Source of the DNA: Euwallacea fornicatus
Taxonomy: Eukaryota; Arthropoda; Insecta; Coleoptera; Curculionidae
Length of the DNA stretch: 64,000 nucleotides
Direction of reading: 5' to 3'
Assembly (NCBI RefSeq): GCF_040115645.1
Contig: NC_089563.1
Span: forward strand, 1,116,001-1,180,000
Shown: piece by piece, positions 49,301 through 62,344 of the stretch
Position numbering within the stretch: position 1 is the stretch's first letter
Layout of the letters: every line of letters starts with the position of its first letter
Notes under the pieces: model-generated
The model's database searches: none
Seen by the model: only the letters and a program-made list of their open reading frames with translations
Told to the model about the DNA's origin: nothing
Made by a program: the position numbers and the translations under genes

Positions 49301-50150
49301 GAACGGCCTTCCCTCATTGTGCCCAACTTTTAGAGCTTTTCGCTGTCGAGGTGTGGTTAAACAAATTAAACTGAAGACGAGTTGTAATGACCATACTTTA
49401 CGAGGAAGAGTTCTCCAAAACCCGATTTTTAAGCCAAAAAGTATTAGGGATAAACACAAAATGTTATGTTAAATAATAAATTAATTTTCTGGTACAAAAA
49501 ATTTATAAAAAAACGTGAAGTGTCTTCACACATTTGACAAAATTGAAAGGCCGCTAAAAATCAAGAACTCAGTTCTGAATATGTGGTGTCCACTGTTAGT
49601 TTTGGATGCGGCAACTCATGGCATCAGATTCAGAATTAGAAAGAAGCTTTGGGTTAGCTGGTAAAATACAACAAAATTTAGTTACGTATTACACTTCAAA
49701 ATGAGCGTACGTTTGTGGGTGAGTGTCAATAGCATTTCGATTATATGCAGGACTTTTAAATAAGTTGCCCCACCTGACACATCCAACTGGGGTCCCAATG
49801 AAGTTGACCGCCCCACTTGGATTCACATAGTGCAGGAAATCCATGGGCAGCTCCAGTAGATGTCGTGATCTCAATGCTTGGACCATATCAGACCGTTTAT
49901 TAGGTAGATCTAGGATTTTGTACAAAATATGATAGAAGAGCGGCAACTTACAAATGTATATTGATCAAAAGCCCATATTTGTGTTTCTCAAGAAAAAACA
50001 GTGCAAATTACATCTAATCAACAGGAAGATATTCTTTCTAAAAATTTTAAGAAATTACTTTGTTACTTGGTAAATAAACACTCCCATCCTGCGGTAAATG
50101 CGATAGTTAAGCTCATAATCGTCAAGTTGTGACATTTTTATCTTACCACC
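46340..50150. other. Gene-poor region, possibly intron
   Basis: No gene was recognised. An element-terminus-like ACAGGGTATC lies near 47213. A minus-strand open stretch (49689-49946) has coding-like composition but no known motif. Confidence 0.4.
49689..49946 (-). CDS. Unrecognised open reading frame, possible exon
   Basis: Eighty-five codons include SDMVQALRSRHLLELPMDFL and NFIGTPVGCVRWGNL, with balanced amino-acid use unlike the AT-driven ORFs nearby. An acceptor-like TTTGTAAG precedes it, and a donor-like CAG/GTGGGG lies inside. I cannot name a family. It could be a transposon fragment. Confidence 0.25.
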   Translation of the reverse strand: MPLFYHILYKILDLPNKRSDMVQALRSRHLLELPMDFLHYVNPSGAVNFIGTPVGCVRWGNLFKSPAYNRNAIDTHPQTYAHFEV

Positions 50151-51660
50151 ATCAGAAGGATGCAGGTATTATTTAATTGGTTATGATTGAAGATTACTAC
50201 AGACCAACCAGGTAGCCAGTTCAAGTGCCACTTGTTCAAAAATTTAATGCAATTCCTGGATACCACATTTAAGGATGGCAATGCAGGGTGAGTCGGGAGG
50301 ATCGTGCCAAACTTCAGGAGCGTGTTGTACATGAAAAATAAATGTAAAAAAACTCAAATGTTGTTATCCGATTTTCGTTTGTTTACAAGTTATAGCGTAA
50401 ATAAAATTAAAACATAAAATTTAAAAAAATTATAAATTTCATAAGAAATTCCATAAATTAACGTTTGGACATCATAGTAAATGTTCAAAAATATCGCCAT
50501 TAACTTCTAAACATTTTCGGCTTCGTCTATGAAGAGCATTCGTTGTGGTCCTGATTGTTTCATGTCTTTCTTTGATAGCAGCTGCAGCATTTCTAATGCG
50601 TCGAATTAGTGCATCTTGAGTGTCCACTTTTACTCTGTACACTTCAGTTTTAAACCAACCCCACAAACAATAGTTTAGCGGTGTGAGGTCTGGAGACCTT
50701 GGAGGCCAACTAATAGGGCCACCACGACCAATTCAACGTCCAGGAAACGTTTCGTCTAAATGTTGCTTAACCTGTCGAGCAGAATGTGCGGGAGCTCCAT
50801 CCTGCTGATAGTACATTTGGATTCGGATGTTTAAAGGAACATACTGAAAAAGTCTCTGCAATTCATTTTGAAGGAAATTCAAGTAGCGTTCTCCCGTGAG
50901 GCGATTCTCCAAAATAAAAGGGCTAATTAAATAACTTTCAATTATACCACACCACACGTTTACTGAAAACTTATGTTGAAAATTACTTTCGACTTTATAA
51001 AAATAAAATTTATATTTTTTTTAAATTTTATGTTTTAATTTTATTTACGCTATAACTTGTAAACAAACGAAAATCGGATAACAACATTTGAGTTTTTTTA
51101 CATTTATTTTTCATGTACAACACGCTCCTGAAGTTTGGCACGATCCTCCCGACTCACCCTGTATAGTATATGCTATCCGGCAGCTAATGCGGTGGTCGAA
51201 CTTGCGCACGGGTAATTTAAACCGCAATCACATATCACGGAAACATTCCTGGTGCATCGAAAGATGACATCAAAGCAACAACATTCAAAATGCCGTGTGA
51301 ATGGTCTTAACACTACTAGCAGATTTTTTGAAATACTGTGCGGCCAACGATAATGTAATACGGATGGTAGAAAAAGCTACGGCTCTGACGATATTTTTAT
51401 TTAACAAAAATTAGCAACAACGGATGAAGTTTTCTTGTAAAAAAAACGTCAGAGCGTCGCTACAATGCCCTTGTGATCGACGTTAATGGCAAACACATCA
51501 GATTTTCTATCGACGGCCTGAAACCGCTTGCGTTATTGGAAAACCTACAGTAATGAGGCTCCTTAGAGAACATATACATGAACAACAATCCAGGGAAGAA
51601 AAACAGCAGCAATCACCAACCAGTAGTTCTTCCTTCAGTCTTTATATCCTTCAAGGCGGT
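50151..51660 (+). mobile_element. Gypsy-type retrotransposon integrase remnant, split by a later insertion
   Basis: Left of the insertion (50190-50283) the plus strand reads TTDQPGSQFKCHLFKNLMQ, the integrase TTDQGxQFxSxLF motif. Right of it (51176-51300) comes CYPAANAVVELAHG, the YHPxANGxVERxHRQLK motif, in broken frames. Downstream, VIDVNGKHIRFSIDGLKP (about 51475-51525) matches the segment after the integrase that ends gypsy pol. Stops and frameshifts show it is long dead. Confidence 0.65.
50284..51161 (-). mobile_element. Non-autonomous mariner-type element inserted in the gypsy integrase
   Basis: Near-perfect inverted arms of about 150 bp: 50284-50435 (CAGGGTGAGTCGGGAGGATC, AAATCGGATAACAACATTTG in complement) against about 51010-51161. 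TA flanks the right end. Inside, the minus strand keeps the transposase C-terminal half: NVWCGIIESYLISPFIL, QQDGAPAHSARQVKQHLD with the second Asp, SWPPRSPDLTPLNYCLWGWF with the third Asp, and an end at NGDIFEHLL. A stop replaces Trp after FPGR. The DNA-binding domains and first Asp are deleted. Confidence 0.85.
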
Positions 51661-54600
51661 TTATAACGAGTACCTCTCTAGAGGGGTTATTGCGCAGTTC
51701 TCCAAAATAAAAATGATTTTGCTTTGAACAAGTGGATTTAAACTTCCTAATTGTGTTGTATATGCACAAACGTTGTTCAAACCTTCACTATTTCACTTAT
51801 ATAAACTCTCAACCCTTGAAACACGTAAAACATAGTTTTGTTTTTTGAATAGCACAAAACATTAATTTTAAGCACTCAAACCGAACTTCCATCGATTTCC
51901 TCCCACAAAGTCGATTTGCACTATGGTTCCTTTATTATTACGTGTTTACCAATAGTTAATACACGAATTAAATAAGAACATTGTTGAACCGGCAGAGGTG
52001 TTACAATAACCCACTTACATACAATAACCTTCATTTCACCAGTGTTTAATTCGAAATCTGATGCTATAAACTGTACGATTTCAATACGATTAATTTAGCT
52101 CGTATAATTGTTCCAATCGCTGATTGTGTTATGATTACCAAAGTCTAGTGCTACAGTCCGCTTGCATATATGGAAATTTCAAATAAAGGGAGTTAATAAA
52201 ATCCCGAAGAGTTTGAGTGTAGTATTTCCGGCATTTAGAAATTCTCTACCTCGGTTCAAAGTACCTTTCCTCTGTGGGTTCTTGTACGCTCCCAGGGTCA
52301 GCAAGGACGTGCCAACGACTGGGTAAAGGAATTAATTGCAAGCTTTTTATCGTTTAATCACTGGGTGAGAGAGAAACAAGAGGGTTATGCCATTGAGAGC
52401 CGTTTATCGCTCAAGCACGTATAGAGTAATGGGCCGATTACAGATTTCCCTTTGGCAGGTTTGCAATGCATCAATTTCGACGTTATTGGCTATTAATAGG
52501 GACATTCGAATTAATGCAGTTACAATGATTAGGTATCCTTCACTGATTGGCTGCTTCAACTCAAGTTAGTCAACGCAATAAATGCAAAATCAGGCCACGG
52601 AAATTTAGTTGTCAAAACAACGTTGATTGTATTCTACCTATATATTTAATTAAATCACGGTGTTACGTGATACCAGATGAACACGATAAGTTTCACTTTA
52701 TTCAGTTTATTAGCACACCCGACTGGGCATGGTGCCAAAACAATGCGGCTTATCTGCATGTAATCTAATATTGAGGGCGATTTTTGTTATGTTTCTTTCA
52801 AGTTTTTGGATGAGTTTAAAGATCTGATTTTGAACTGAGCTCTCCATGTACATATGCACCAGTTGCATAATGTATAGGCAAACAGTCTGTATGATAAACT
52901 ACAAATTTAAATTCGCTTGTTTGCTCTCGTTTCCGTTTAAATTACCAAACCGGGTGCCTAAATTGAAACTTTATACAATTCAAATTGCACAGACGTCGCT
53001 AATGCATATTCGATGTGTCTGGTTTTTGTGTAGAATACAACCAATTTCTGTTCGCAACTACTGATCTTAACCAGTTTCCACTACCGGCCGTAATCATAAG
53101 ATTATTACAAACGCACATACCACCCATGGGCCGACAAAGCCGCCAGTACCCGCGTACTTCACGGTACGCGGTTCCGAGAACAACCCGTCGTGAGCAGGTT
53201 CTCGCAAGGTCGGCCTTGGGTTCACAAAACAATAATCGCGGGACATCAACCCTATTCGAGGGCGATGGACCAAGATACACCAGTAAGTCCAAAGCTACAA
53301 GTAATAGGCGTAGGTACACGACCATTACCAACAGATAATGGTCCTGGTACTGCGAGCATTTCTTCAAAATTATGCGCTGCCATTTAAGGCTACGCGACTA
53401 TCGGTTGATATGGGCTTTAATGGTTGGGGTCGTGCCTCTTGCAGGCATGATTGCGGTTTTAAAGACGCAATTTTATTGGGTCAGCAAACTAACCGTAGAT
53501 TGCACGTTGAACAACGTCCAAAAATATGTTCATGATTGAGACAAAGCGTAAGAAAAAGTGCAGGAAAACATGGGAACATTACAATTGTCATGTCATGTCC
53601 AAAGGCAAAAACTACACTAAACACAAAATAAGTTAAACGGCCTTAGGAGGTAATTATTTTCAACAGATTAAGATAAATTCGGACTTGGTCGTTTGTTACA
53701 GAAAAAAAGCTCAAGAACGAGATCCAAACTAGTCCAAACCGACCTTAACATTAACACATTTTAACGTTTTTTATATAACAGCTCTGATAGTCCTGTAAGG
53801 TGAAGTGAATGTCAAATTTAGTTACGAGAAAGGCATTGACGCAGCAGACGAAATTACGCACCTGCAGAAAGTGATTTGCAGGCACTTTGTCCAAAAATGA
53901 AAAAATCTTTTAGTTTTAATTTTTTTGGTTCTTTGCTTATCTGAATTTTTCCGTCCTTACTACTTTTTTTTATCGATTAAATGGCGTGACTGCAAGCCAT
54001 TTTAATGAGAATTAGAACTAAACGTGGACATTGACTGCGTCGCTCTGTCCGAGCCAGGACAGGGTTGCATTAACAGGCGCACAATACCTCATATACTCCT
54101 CCATATGTCATTTCATCCAATGTTGTCAGTCATAACATTATTTAATTTCGATCAAAATCATAATCCGTTTTCTCAAAGATTTCCTTTTGTTTGACAATAA
54201 GTATAAAATTACTATTATAACTAGCTTGACGATCAGGAACAAACAATTCGAGCATTTATAATATTTTTAATATCAGTTGAAATCATAATTACTATGATTT
54301 CATTCTCCAGGTGGAGCGTCTTCCTGAACTCAAGACGTATCATAGTAGACACATGATAAGCCACCTTAGAAAACATAATGTTTCCTTTCTAAATATGATA
54401 TGTCATAAAAGAAATACATTTTAATACCTCACTTGTATCCGAAGTTCCGTGTTCTTTCGATGACATAAAGTGTTCATCATGCATACTATCGTTATGTGAC
54501 TCATTGAACTAATCACTTGAATCTTCACTATGACTTCAAGACGAACAATTGACGAGCGATCTCATAATTCTGGTAACCACTTTGGTATGACTTGTCACGT

Positions 54601-55330
54601 CGTAAAATGACAACTTTACAGATGTGTCAAAATGTAATAACTTGATTTGTCACTTGGTTGCGCCATCTGTAGTACAATAAATCAGTTTCTTTTACTATGG
54701 TCTGGCACCTTAATTGTTAGTAAAAGTATACGAATAAAACAAATTTTTGAGATTGTGCGGTTTATCATGTCATTGCAATAAGCCCTTCGATAGTTGAGGT
54801 TCCGGTTACGGGGCCCTGAAACATTTCGGATTGCTAAACCAGAGGACCAAAATGAATATTACCTCGGCCCGGATTGCGAAATGATGAATATTTGAGATGC
54901 ACCGCCACTCCGCACGAAGACCGGTACTCGTAGGTGTAAACAAACTGGAAACAGTGGCGCCAACAAAGGGCGTTTAAAATTCAATTTTCTTGCCCATTTG
55001 TGGTGTTACATAGTTAAATGAAGTTATTCACAGTTTCACATGTACACTTTTCATAGGATTAATTGAATTATTACGAGTGTATTGATTTAGTAGGTGTGGC
55101 TTTTTAGAGGCCCTTTGAAAATAAAATAAATATGAATCGTACAGAGGCTAGTAGGGATTTTAGAAACGATTACTTACATGTGCAGTCTCAACGTCTCACT
55201 TGGAATATTTGTGACTGTTGAAAGAAAGAAAACAAGTATAATTAAGTATTGTAACAAGAAAAAGCGAAATAGGTAAATTATCATTGTTTACGATATATCG
55301 GGTTATTAAGGAAGAAAATATTATAGACCA
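51661..55330. other. Gene-poor region
   Basis: No gene was recognised. A CpG-bearing cluster of overlapping ORFs at 53015-53535 is unexplained. A GC-richer patch lies at 54780-54990. Confidence 0.4.
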
Positions 55331-55339
55331 TAGCTTTAA

Positions 55340-56160
55340 AAGGAAAGGGACTTCTCGAAAATTTAAACAAATTGACTATAACGAACGATATGTTATTCAA
55401 AGAGTTATTTATAATTTTTATAAAGAAATACTGTACTTACTCTAGAAATGATTTGAGAAAAGCTAAAATACTGTCAAAATTTTAATTGCTTAACTATATT
55501 GCGAGATATTAAAAAAGACAGCGGCTTTAAATGTAAAAAATTTTTAATAAAATTATGGGAATGAAGTTATAACAAATAGTTGATTTGCGGGGGACTATTC
55601 AAGAAAAATTAGACAGGGTCGACAGTTAGAAAGATGTATAGTTTATTTAGATGAAACGTAGTTTATTCCCGAGTTGATTAAATGTAGCTGTGTAGTTAAT
55701 TTAAAAAATTGTAGTTTAGGTATGTTCTAGAGGCTAACGATTCATTATTCTGTATGCTGGTAGTGAAAATTGATTTGCGCCAAAGGGTTTCTTCTTACCC
55801 ATTAAAAATACAATCTAATCCTCTGATGATTACCACGGATACATGGCCGCTCAACCATTCCAAAAATGGATCACCGAACAATTACGGCCCAACATCACCC
55901 TTAGCTCAGTTATTGTAATGGAGAACGGTCTCGGTCACTAGTCAAGACCCCTAATAACAGTACAAAGAAACAGGATATAATCAACTTTATGAGGGACAAA
56001 AATGTACCTATTTCAGATAAAAAGACAGCAACAAAAAATTATTAGATACAATAAAGTCTTTAAATTTCAAAAAGGAGTATAAAGATATAATATTTTTGTT
56101 GTTACCTCCTTACTATTGCATTTTAATCCAATTGAAAATAATTTAAGGAAAAAAAGATTA
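55340..56160 (+). pseudogene. Tc1/IS630-like transposase pseudogene of another family
   Basis: The plus strand keeps IVYLDET with a stop in place of the following Trp (about 55640), the first-Asp motif of this group. Near 55965-56015 comes VKTPNNSTKKQDIINFMRDK and then KNVPISDK; near 56095-56150 comes IIFLLLPPYYCIL with the damaged NPIE region that holds the last acidic residue. Upstream (about 55350) NERYVIQRVIYNFYKE fits the N-terminal part. Many stops and shifts are present. It differs from the ACAGGGTG-ended families. Confidence 0.65.
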
Positions 56161-56167
56161 AGATAGG

Positions 56168-57865
56168 TATACAGGGTGGGGCACCAAGAGCGCCTCGGGG
56201 TATTACGTCCTTATTAATAATTTGATCAAAAATTGTTTTTAGAGGTGTATGTAGGACCTTACAAGGTACATTTTAGAAATATTTTCACTTATACAGGGTG
56301 TATATAAAAAAAGATACATCTCAAACTTATGTTTTTTTTTAATGGGACATCCTATATTTTATTACATATTTGGAATTATAAGAAGAAAATAGTACAAGTT
56401 TTTATAACACACATTGGGTCTAAAACAATTGCTTCTCGAGAAATTTTAGAAAATATAAAAATGCAAGAGTTAAGAAAAATTATTTTTGCTAGGTGAAATG
56501 AGTTACTTGGCTATTATTTTTTTACTATTACTTCTTAAGTACAAACTAATCTTCAAGCTAGAATGAATTATTTATTAAACTGATATACAGAGTAAGGAAA
56601 AAGATTGGTCAAATTTTACTCCTTTATAATTTAGCATAACTTTCTTATTTCAAATGGAATATATACATTTTATGTATTACTTAGAATCACTAATTAATTC
56701 CCTTTCAATCGATACTATAGTGTTCTATACCTATCTTTTACCGTTTTCCCATAATATGAAATTTTATTTATAATAATTTTCAATAATAACATTAAATAAT
56801 ACAGCTGGGTTTAAGTTTGAAGGACAGTCGGAAGGATTGCAAAAAGTTTCAAATTTCATCCTTATCATATACAGTTACATCAAGAATTATATGAAACTGA
56901 TTATCAAGCACGAATTGACTTTTGTCATTTTGTTTTGGAAAAGTGTGCACAAAATGACAATTTTTTGAATTGCCTTCTATTTTCGGATGAGTCGACTTTT
57001 CATAACAATGACTTAGAAAATAGGCATAATTTCCATTATTATGCTGATGAAAAGCCATTAGTTTTCCGCACAGTCGATCGACAGTATAGATGGTCCCTTA
57101 ATGTGTGGGGTGGAATTTTAAATACTTCCGTTATAGGAGCTTACTTTTTTGAAGACAATTTAACTGGACAAGTGTTCAAAGACTTTATTGAAAATGGACT
57201 TGTAGAATTATTGGAAGAAATACATATAATATATAAATATATTTAATGTTATTATTGAAAATTAAATAAAATTTCATATTATGGGAAAACGGTAAAAGAT
57301 AGGTATAGAACACTATGGTATCGATCGAAAGGGAATTAATTAGTGATTCTAAGTAATACATAAAAATGTATATATTCCATTTGAAATAAGAAAGTTATGC
57401 TAAATTATAAGAGAGTAAAATTTGACCAATCTTTTTCCTTACCCCGTATATCAATTTAGTAAATAATTCATTCTAGTTTGAAGATTAGTTTGTACTTAAG
57501 AAGTAATAGTAAAAAAATAATAGCTAAGTGACTCATTTCACCTAGCAAAAACAATTTTTCTTAACTCTTGCATTTTTATATTTTCTAAAATTTCTCGAGA
57601 AGCAATTGTTTTAGACCCAATGTGTGTCATAAAAACGTGTACTATTTTCTTCTTATAATTCCAAATATGTAATAAAATATAGGGTGTCCCATTAAAAAAA
57701 AAACATGTTTGAGATGTATCTTTTTTTACATACACCCTGTATAAGTGAAAATATTTTTAAAATGTACCTTGTAAGGTCCTACATACACCTCTAAAAACAA
57801 TTTTCGATCAGATTATTAATAAGGACGTAATACCTCGAGGCGCTCTTGGTGCCCCACCCTGTATA
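56168..57865 (+). mobile_element. Palindromic mariner-type element with inverted arms of about 630 bp
   Basis: The left arm (56168 to about 56800) is the near-identical reverse complement of the right arm (about 57240-57865). Both outer ends are TATACAGGGTGGGGCACC. Each arm also carries inner terminus-like motifs (ATACAGGGTGTATAT at 56292, TATACAGAGTAAGG at 56585). The roughly 430-bp centre holds a plus-strand transposase piece: FHPYHIQLHQELYETDYQAR, LLFSDESTFHNN with the first Asp, and WSLNVWGGILN, ending abruptly at the right arm. The second and third acidic residues are missing, so it cannot move itself. Confidence 0.85.
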
Positions 57866-60800
57866 ATTCACCAACTTTGAGCAGCTGACAAACGAATTAC
57901 ACAACACAGTGTGAGAACACTGTGTAGCTCGTGTTGTACAAAAAGAAAACGAGTATCATATGTCATCTCCTGTTGATTCAATAAATATTTAGCCGAGCAC
58001 CGATGGTGATTCCGCTAATGATGAGAATAATGAAATCCGTATTTAAGTCGAATTTAAAAAAATATATGCACCTACTAAATTTATTAGATGTGATAATTGA
58101 AAAAATATACTTTTGTTACGCCTATGTCTTGAATTTCTTTAACGTACACCGGTAAGAGGTTTTTTCGCAGTTGCGACTGATAATAAAAATATACATTATG
58201 ACGAAGTTTTACCCCCCGGTGAACGTGATGCTGCGTAGTCGATCTCAAAACTAAACATTATTGTTTTCGTTTTACGTAAATGAAAACTTTAGCCGATCTG
58301 CACTCGTTTATGTAACAGACGATTGCCACAGAAACCGATTAAATCCAAACGATGTTACTTAGTTTGATATTTCAAAGAGGAACGCGCTCATGCACTGGAA
58401 ATTGCAAAATAACGTAAATTGCTTTGTAAATAGTTGATTTGGATTTTTTTTCCTCAAACAAATTATTCCCAGCTTTCGAAAATCCACCCTTGCTTTAAAC
58501 GCAGAAGCAAAATGTTTTATTGTAGTTAATGCTCGTGGAAACTAATACATTATTTAGAGGAACAGGGCTGTTTATTTCAACCCTTTCAATGCGGGCTCAT
58601 TGTCTGACGCTTCATAATAAGGGAAACATTGAATTTAAAACAAAACCATGAACATGTCGGGTTTCGAGGGCAATTTTCACTTTGTCTCCGAGACACATAT
58701 ATTTAATTAATCATACTGTTCTCAACGAGTTATTATTCAATTTAGATGATGAATAATGGGACACGACGTCTGAAGACGCAGTTGCTAGTGGCAGCTTGGC
58801 TAAGGAAATCATATTGAAAACACTAATTTTGCTTAATTTGTACCTGAGGATTTTATCCCGTATAGCCGATTAACCACATACGTATATGTGCAGTTTCGAA
58901 AGAGCTGGGCTATAATACGCCAATGTAACAAACATGACATCATTCTCTGGCACCAACAGGCTGTTAATCGTATTATTTTAATTAAATGTTAGAAGATGGG
59001 TCATTAAACTTGGAGATGTACTAATAAATTTGTAAACCACAAGTCGTTGAACTGCCAGTGATCATTGGGTTTACCGGCGCGATCAAACATCAATACTTGG
59101 TTTAAGTAGGGGAAGTTATTAAAACTTCTAAAAATCATTTAATACTGAAGGGATTATTAAAAGTTGTCTGGGTGTAATAATTAAAACACGCAGTTCCACG
59201 TCAAGCAATGAATTTACTCGGAAATTCAAAGGCGCAATTTTTAAACTCATTTCAGGAGGAAACTTCGTGTAAAGCGCTTTCCGGGATAATCCCATTTGAT
59301 GTGGAGGACTTATTTGTTGGCTTGACAGTCGAAGAGGTTCAAAATTTAATTTAATTCCATTTGCGACAGGAAATAGATGCAGTACAAGAATTTAGCTTTA
59401 TTGAGTCCATACAGGGTGTGCAATTTAGTATCTAAACAAACGTCAAGGGGTGGACCTTTAAAGAGTTTCAAGGAAGGAAGTCCGAAATATTTAAATTGTA
59501 ATTTTGACTTTGTTTTTAATTGTGTTTTCGGATGATAATGTGATGCTCCTGATGCGACTTTGCATAGTGGGAAAATTCATGCTGCGAACTCCAAATATTC
59601 ATTAAATGTTTTGCTTGCCGGGCTCACATAGAAAATCACTAGTAAGCTAAGTTCCCTCTTGACTTTTCGATTCGAATTATCGATCATCGGACATACTACA
59701 TAGTTTAGTTGCGTGTTAATCTCTTGACGACAACATACACGGCCTCCCGGATCACCTGACATGAATTTTTTAGATTATTTTTTGTAGGCACTTGAGTGCA
59801 CAACATTTAAGAAACAGAATATGCGACTCGTATATACGAAAGAGTTCGCCACTCCGTGTTAAGGTGACTTTATGCACGTACTGCGGAAGACCGTGATAGT
59901 TTCCAACTATTGCATTTCATATCATAAACTCATAATGTTCACAACTACTTCCATTATCGGAAAAATAATTGACTTATCATTACTCAAACATTTACGGTCG
60001 TTCAGTCGTATGCAAGTTGTTATTTGAATAGCAAAAATTCAAATTTCAAACACGTCTGTCTCCACGACGACCGTTTTTTTGCGAGACGTGCCGCTAGTGT
60101 CTTTTCTCAAATATTTCCATTCCCAAGTCGACGCCTCTGGCTCTTCCATGTCAAGGTTAATTTATCAGATGATGCTCGAGTCTGACATAAGCGAATCGCT
60201 GATCGCAAACAGACACGAGCGTCATCGTCATGTTTTGTAAAAGCTCGAGTGAAATCAACGGCAGATGTGCAACAACATGCAAGTGAAAGGATGATGCGGC
60301 CGCAAAGTGAGCGTTTTGCGTAATCCGTTCATGATCGCGTTAGTAAAGTCTTAGATTGCCTCCCACAATGCGAAAGTAGGACGCCAATGGAGCTAAATGA
60401 TGCGAAAAACGCGGTTATCGGTGCCGTGCCGATAGGCAGACCCAGTATATCACTGGTTGACTAATTACTGTCTTACTTAATAGCTCTTGTTAGAAGACTA
60501 AAGAATGCAAAATCGCATAGTAGATACGGGAATGGATTCAACTGATAAAACTAGAGCAGGTATATTTCCGCAAGAAGAATTCTCGGTAAATGAGGCATAT
60601 AATCCGAGGTTTTTGAACCTGAAAAATAAAATCCTCGCGAGGCAACAAGATATTACGTACGCGTAATAATAATGGGACTCTATAGTCAGTCCTAAGCAAC
60701 TCATCTCGGTAACGATTATCCTGTTCTGCTGATGGGGCATCGGCCCCGGTCATTGCTGCGACCTTCCAGATCAGTTTAGTGACCACTTAATAGAACTTTA

Positions 60801-61540
60801 ACCTTTGTCTCTGTTCACGAACTTCGGCGAATCTATTTTTTTTTTTCAACCATCACATCCGCTTTTGTCCAATGCCGTTTACGCTCTGCTTGTTGCGCTA
60901 GCTCGTCATTATTAGATAACACTTAAGGCGGAAACAATTAGATATTAACATATTTGTATGTGGTACACGACCTACGTTTTATCCTACGTAAAAGCTGATA
61001 TTAGAAACATTCGTGCGTGATAAGAACCCCTTTACCAACCAAGGGGCACCCTCAGCTAAGAGATAATTTCGATTTCGGGCAACCCTTCTTCAATAACGCG
61101 GCCTTCATTAAAACCTGTCCGAGTGGGGAGGAAAAATTCAAATTATAATTTTTGCTGCCCCCAGGAAATGAAAGTTCCGCGTTGCAAAGCCCTTAATGGG
61201 TAATTAAATTGCGAACGGTCTGACGTTTCGAGCCCTAATTGGACCCTTGCGAAAATGGTTTTGCTCGGCAAATGCCGATTGTCAGGTCGGCATTTGATAG
61301 AGGTGACGTTAGGACTCTTAATACATGATGTTCTAAAATGATGGTGTATAAAAGTGCATTTCGAAGGTTCCAGGATTTATGTAACACTGGATCAAGCAGA
61401 AAAACGAGCCCTCAAAAATTGGGGGTTAAAAAAAAAAAACGTTGTCCACTTTTTGTCACTTTTCCAAATGCGATCGCCGATATCATGGGAATGCCTGGAA
61501 AAAATTACTTGAAAGCTACCTCAAATTAATCATCTATAAA
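57866..61540. other. Gene-poor region with a transposon end
   Basis: ACAGGGTGTGCAATTTAGTA at about 59411 looks like a stray element terminus. Stretches at 60000-60430 and 61020-61310 have more balanced composition and may be conserved regulatory DNA. No coding gene was recognised. Confidence 0.4.
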
Positions 61541-61547
61541 AGCTCTA

Positions 61548-62200
61548 CAGGGTGCCTCAGAAACAATGATGCAAATGAGCACTGGGCGCTAGAGGATAAA
61601 GAAATTGAACGATCCTGCTAAACTTATTTTATGTAAAAGCTGCTTGTTTTTATTCTACAGAATTGCTTTCTGTAGTTTATTATGCCAAAATCAACATAAT
61701 GACCCTTTGTTGTTTAATAAAATGTTGTTCACGGGTGAGGCAACATCTTTAAAGAGGGGCATATTTAATTGGGGAAACAACCGTTCTTAAAGTACAGAAA
61801 ATCCCCATTTGAACATACCAAATAGAGCATCACTTTCGACGTGAAGTTTTAATTAATGTGTGGCGTAAACTTTCGGGAGATAAAATTTTGAAGTTCGTCG
61901 TACCTTTAATAAAACTGAATAGAGAACAGCATTTGAGCTTCTTGAGAAATGATTCTTCTCTAGTTTTGAGAATGTTTTTCTAGCTTGAAGGCAATGTTTT
62001 TACTTTACGCAAGATGGTATTCCTACTCATCCTAACTAGATATGTTAAAGTCTTCCATCTATACCTGTACATGTCAGGAAGTTTTCGAATATGAATTTTC
62101 CACGTCGACTAATTGGATGGGGTTGTGAGTATGTTTGGCTGTCGCGAAGTTATGATTTAAACCCATTCGACTCCTTTTTTTGATATTTTTTGATAGGTTA
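61548..62200 (+). pseudogene. Mariner-type transposase pseudogene with its 5' terminus
   Basis: The terminus is TACAGGGTGCCTCAGAAAC at about 61548. Downstream the plus strand reads NKMLFTGEATSLKRGIFNWG (first-Asp block with Gly in place of Asp). Broken frames near 61920-61980 keep SFLRNDSSLVL, and frames near 62010-62170 keep second-Asp-like and DLNPF-like pieces. Its wording matches the remnant at 24300-24570. Confidence 0.55.
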
Positions 62201-62344
62201 GCTTGCTTTTACTTGCTTTAATCTACATATCATGCGCCCCTAATTGTTCAACTCATATCCACGACTAAATTTCAATAATCGTGAAAGTAACTTTAGATCT
62301 TTAAACTGTAAGAGAATCAGTGGCTTAACTCGCTTATAAAGATA

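Noticed and set aside
60498..60786. Two overlapping minus ORFs of about 80 codons
   Set aside because: They overlap in different frames, with no motif and no homology that I recognise.
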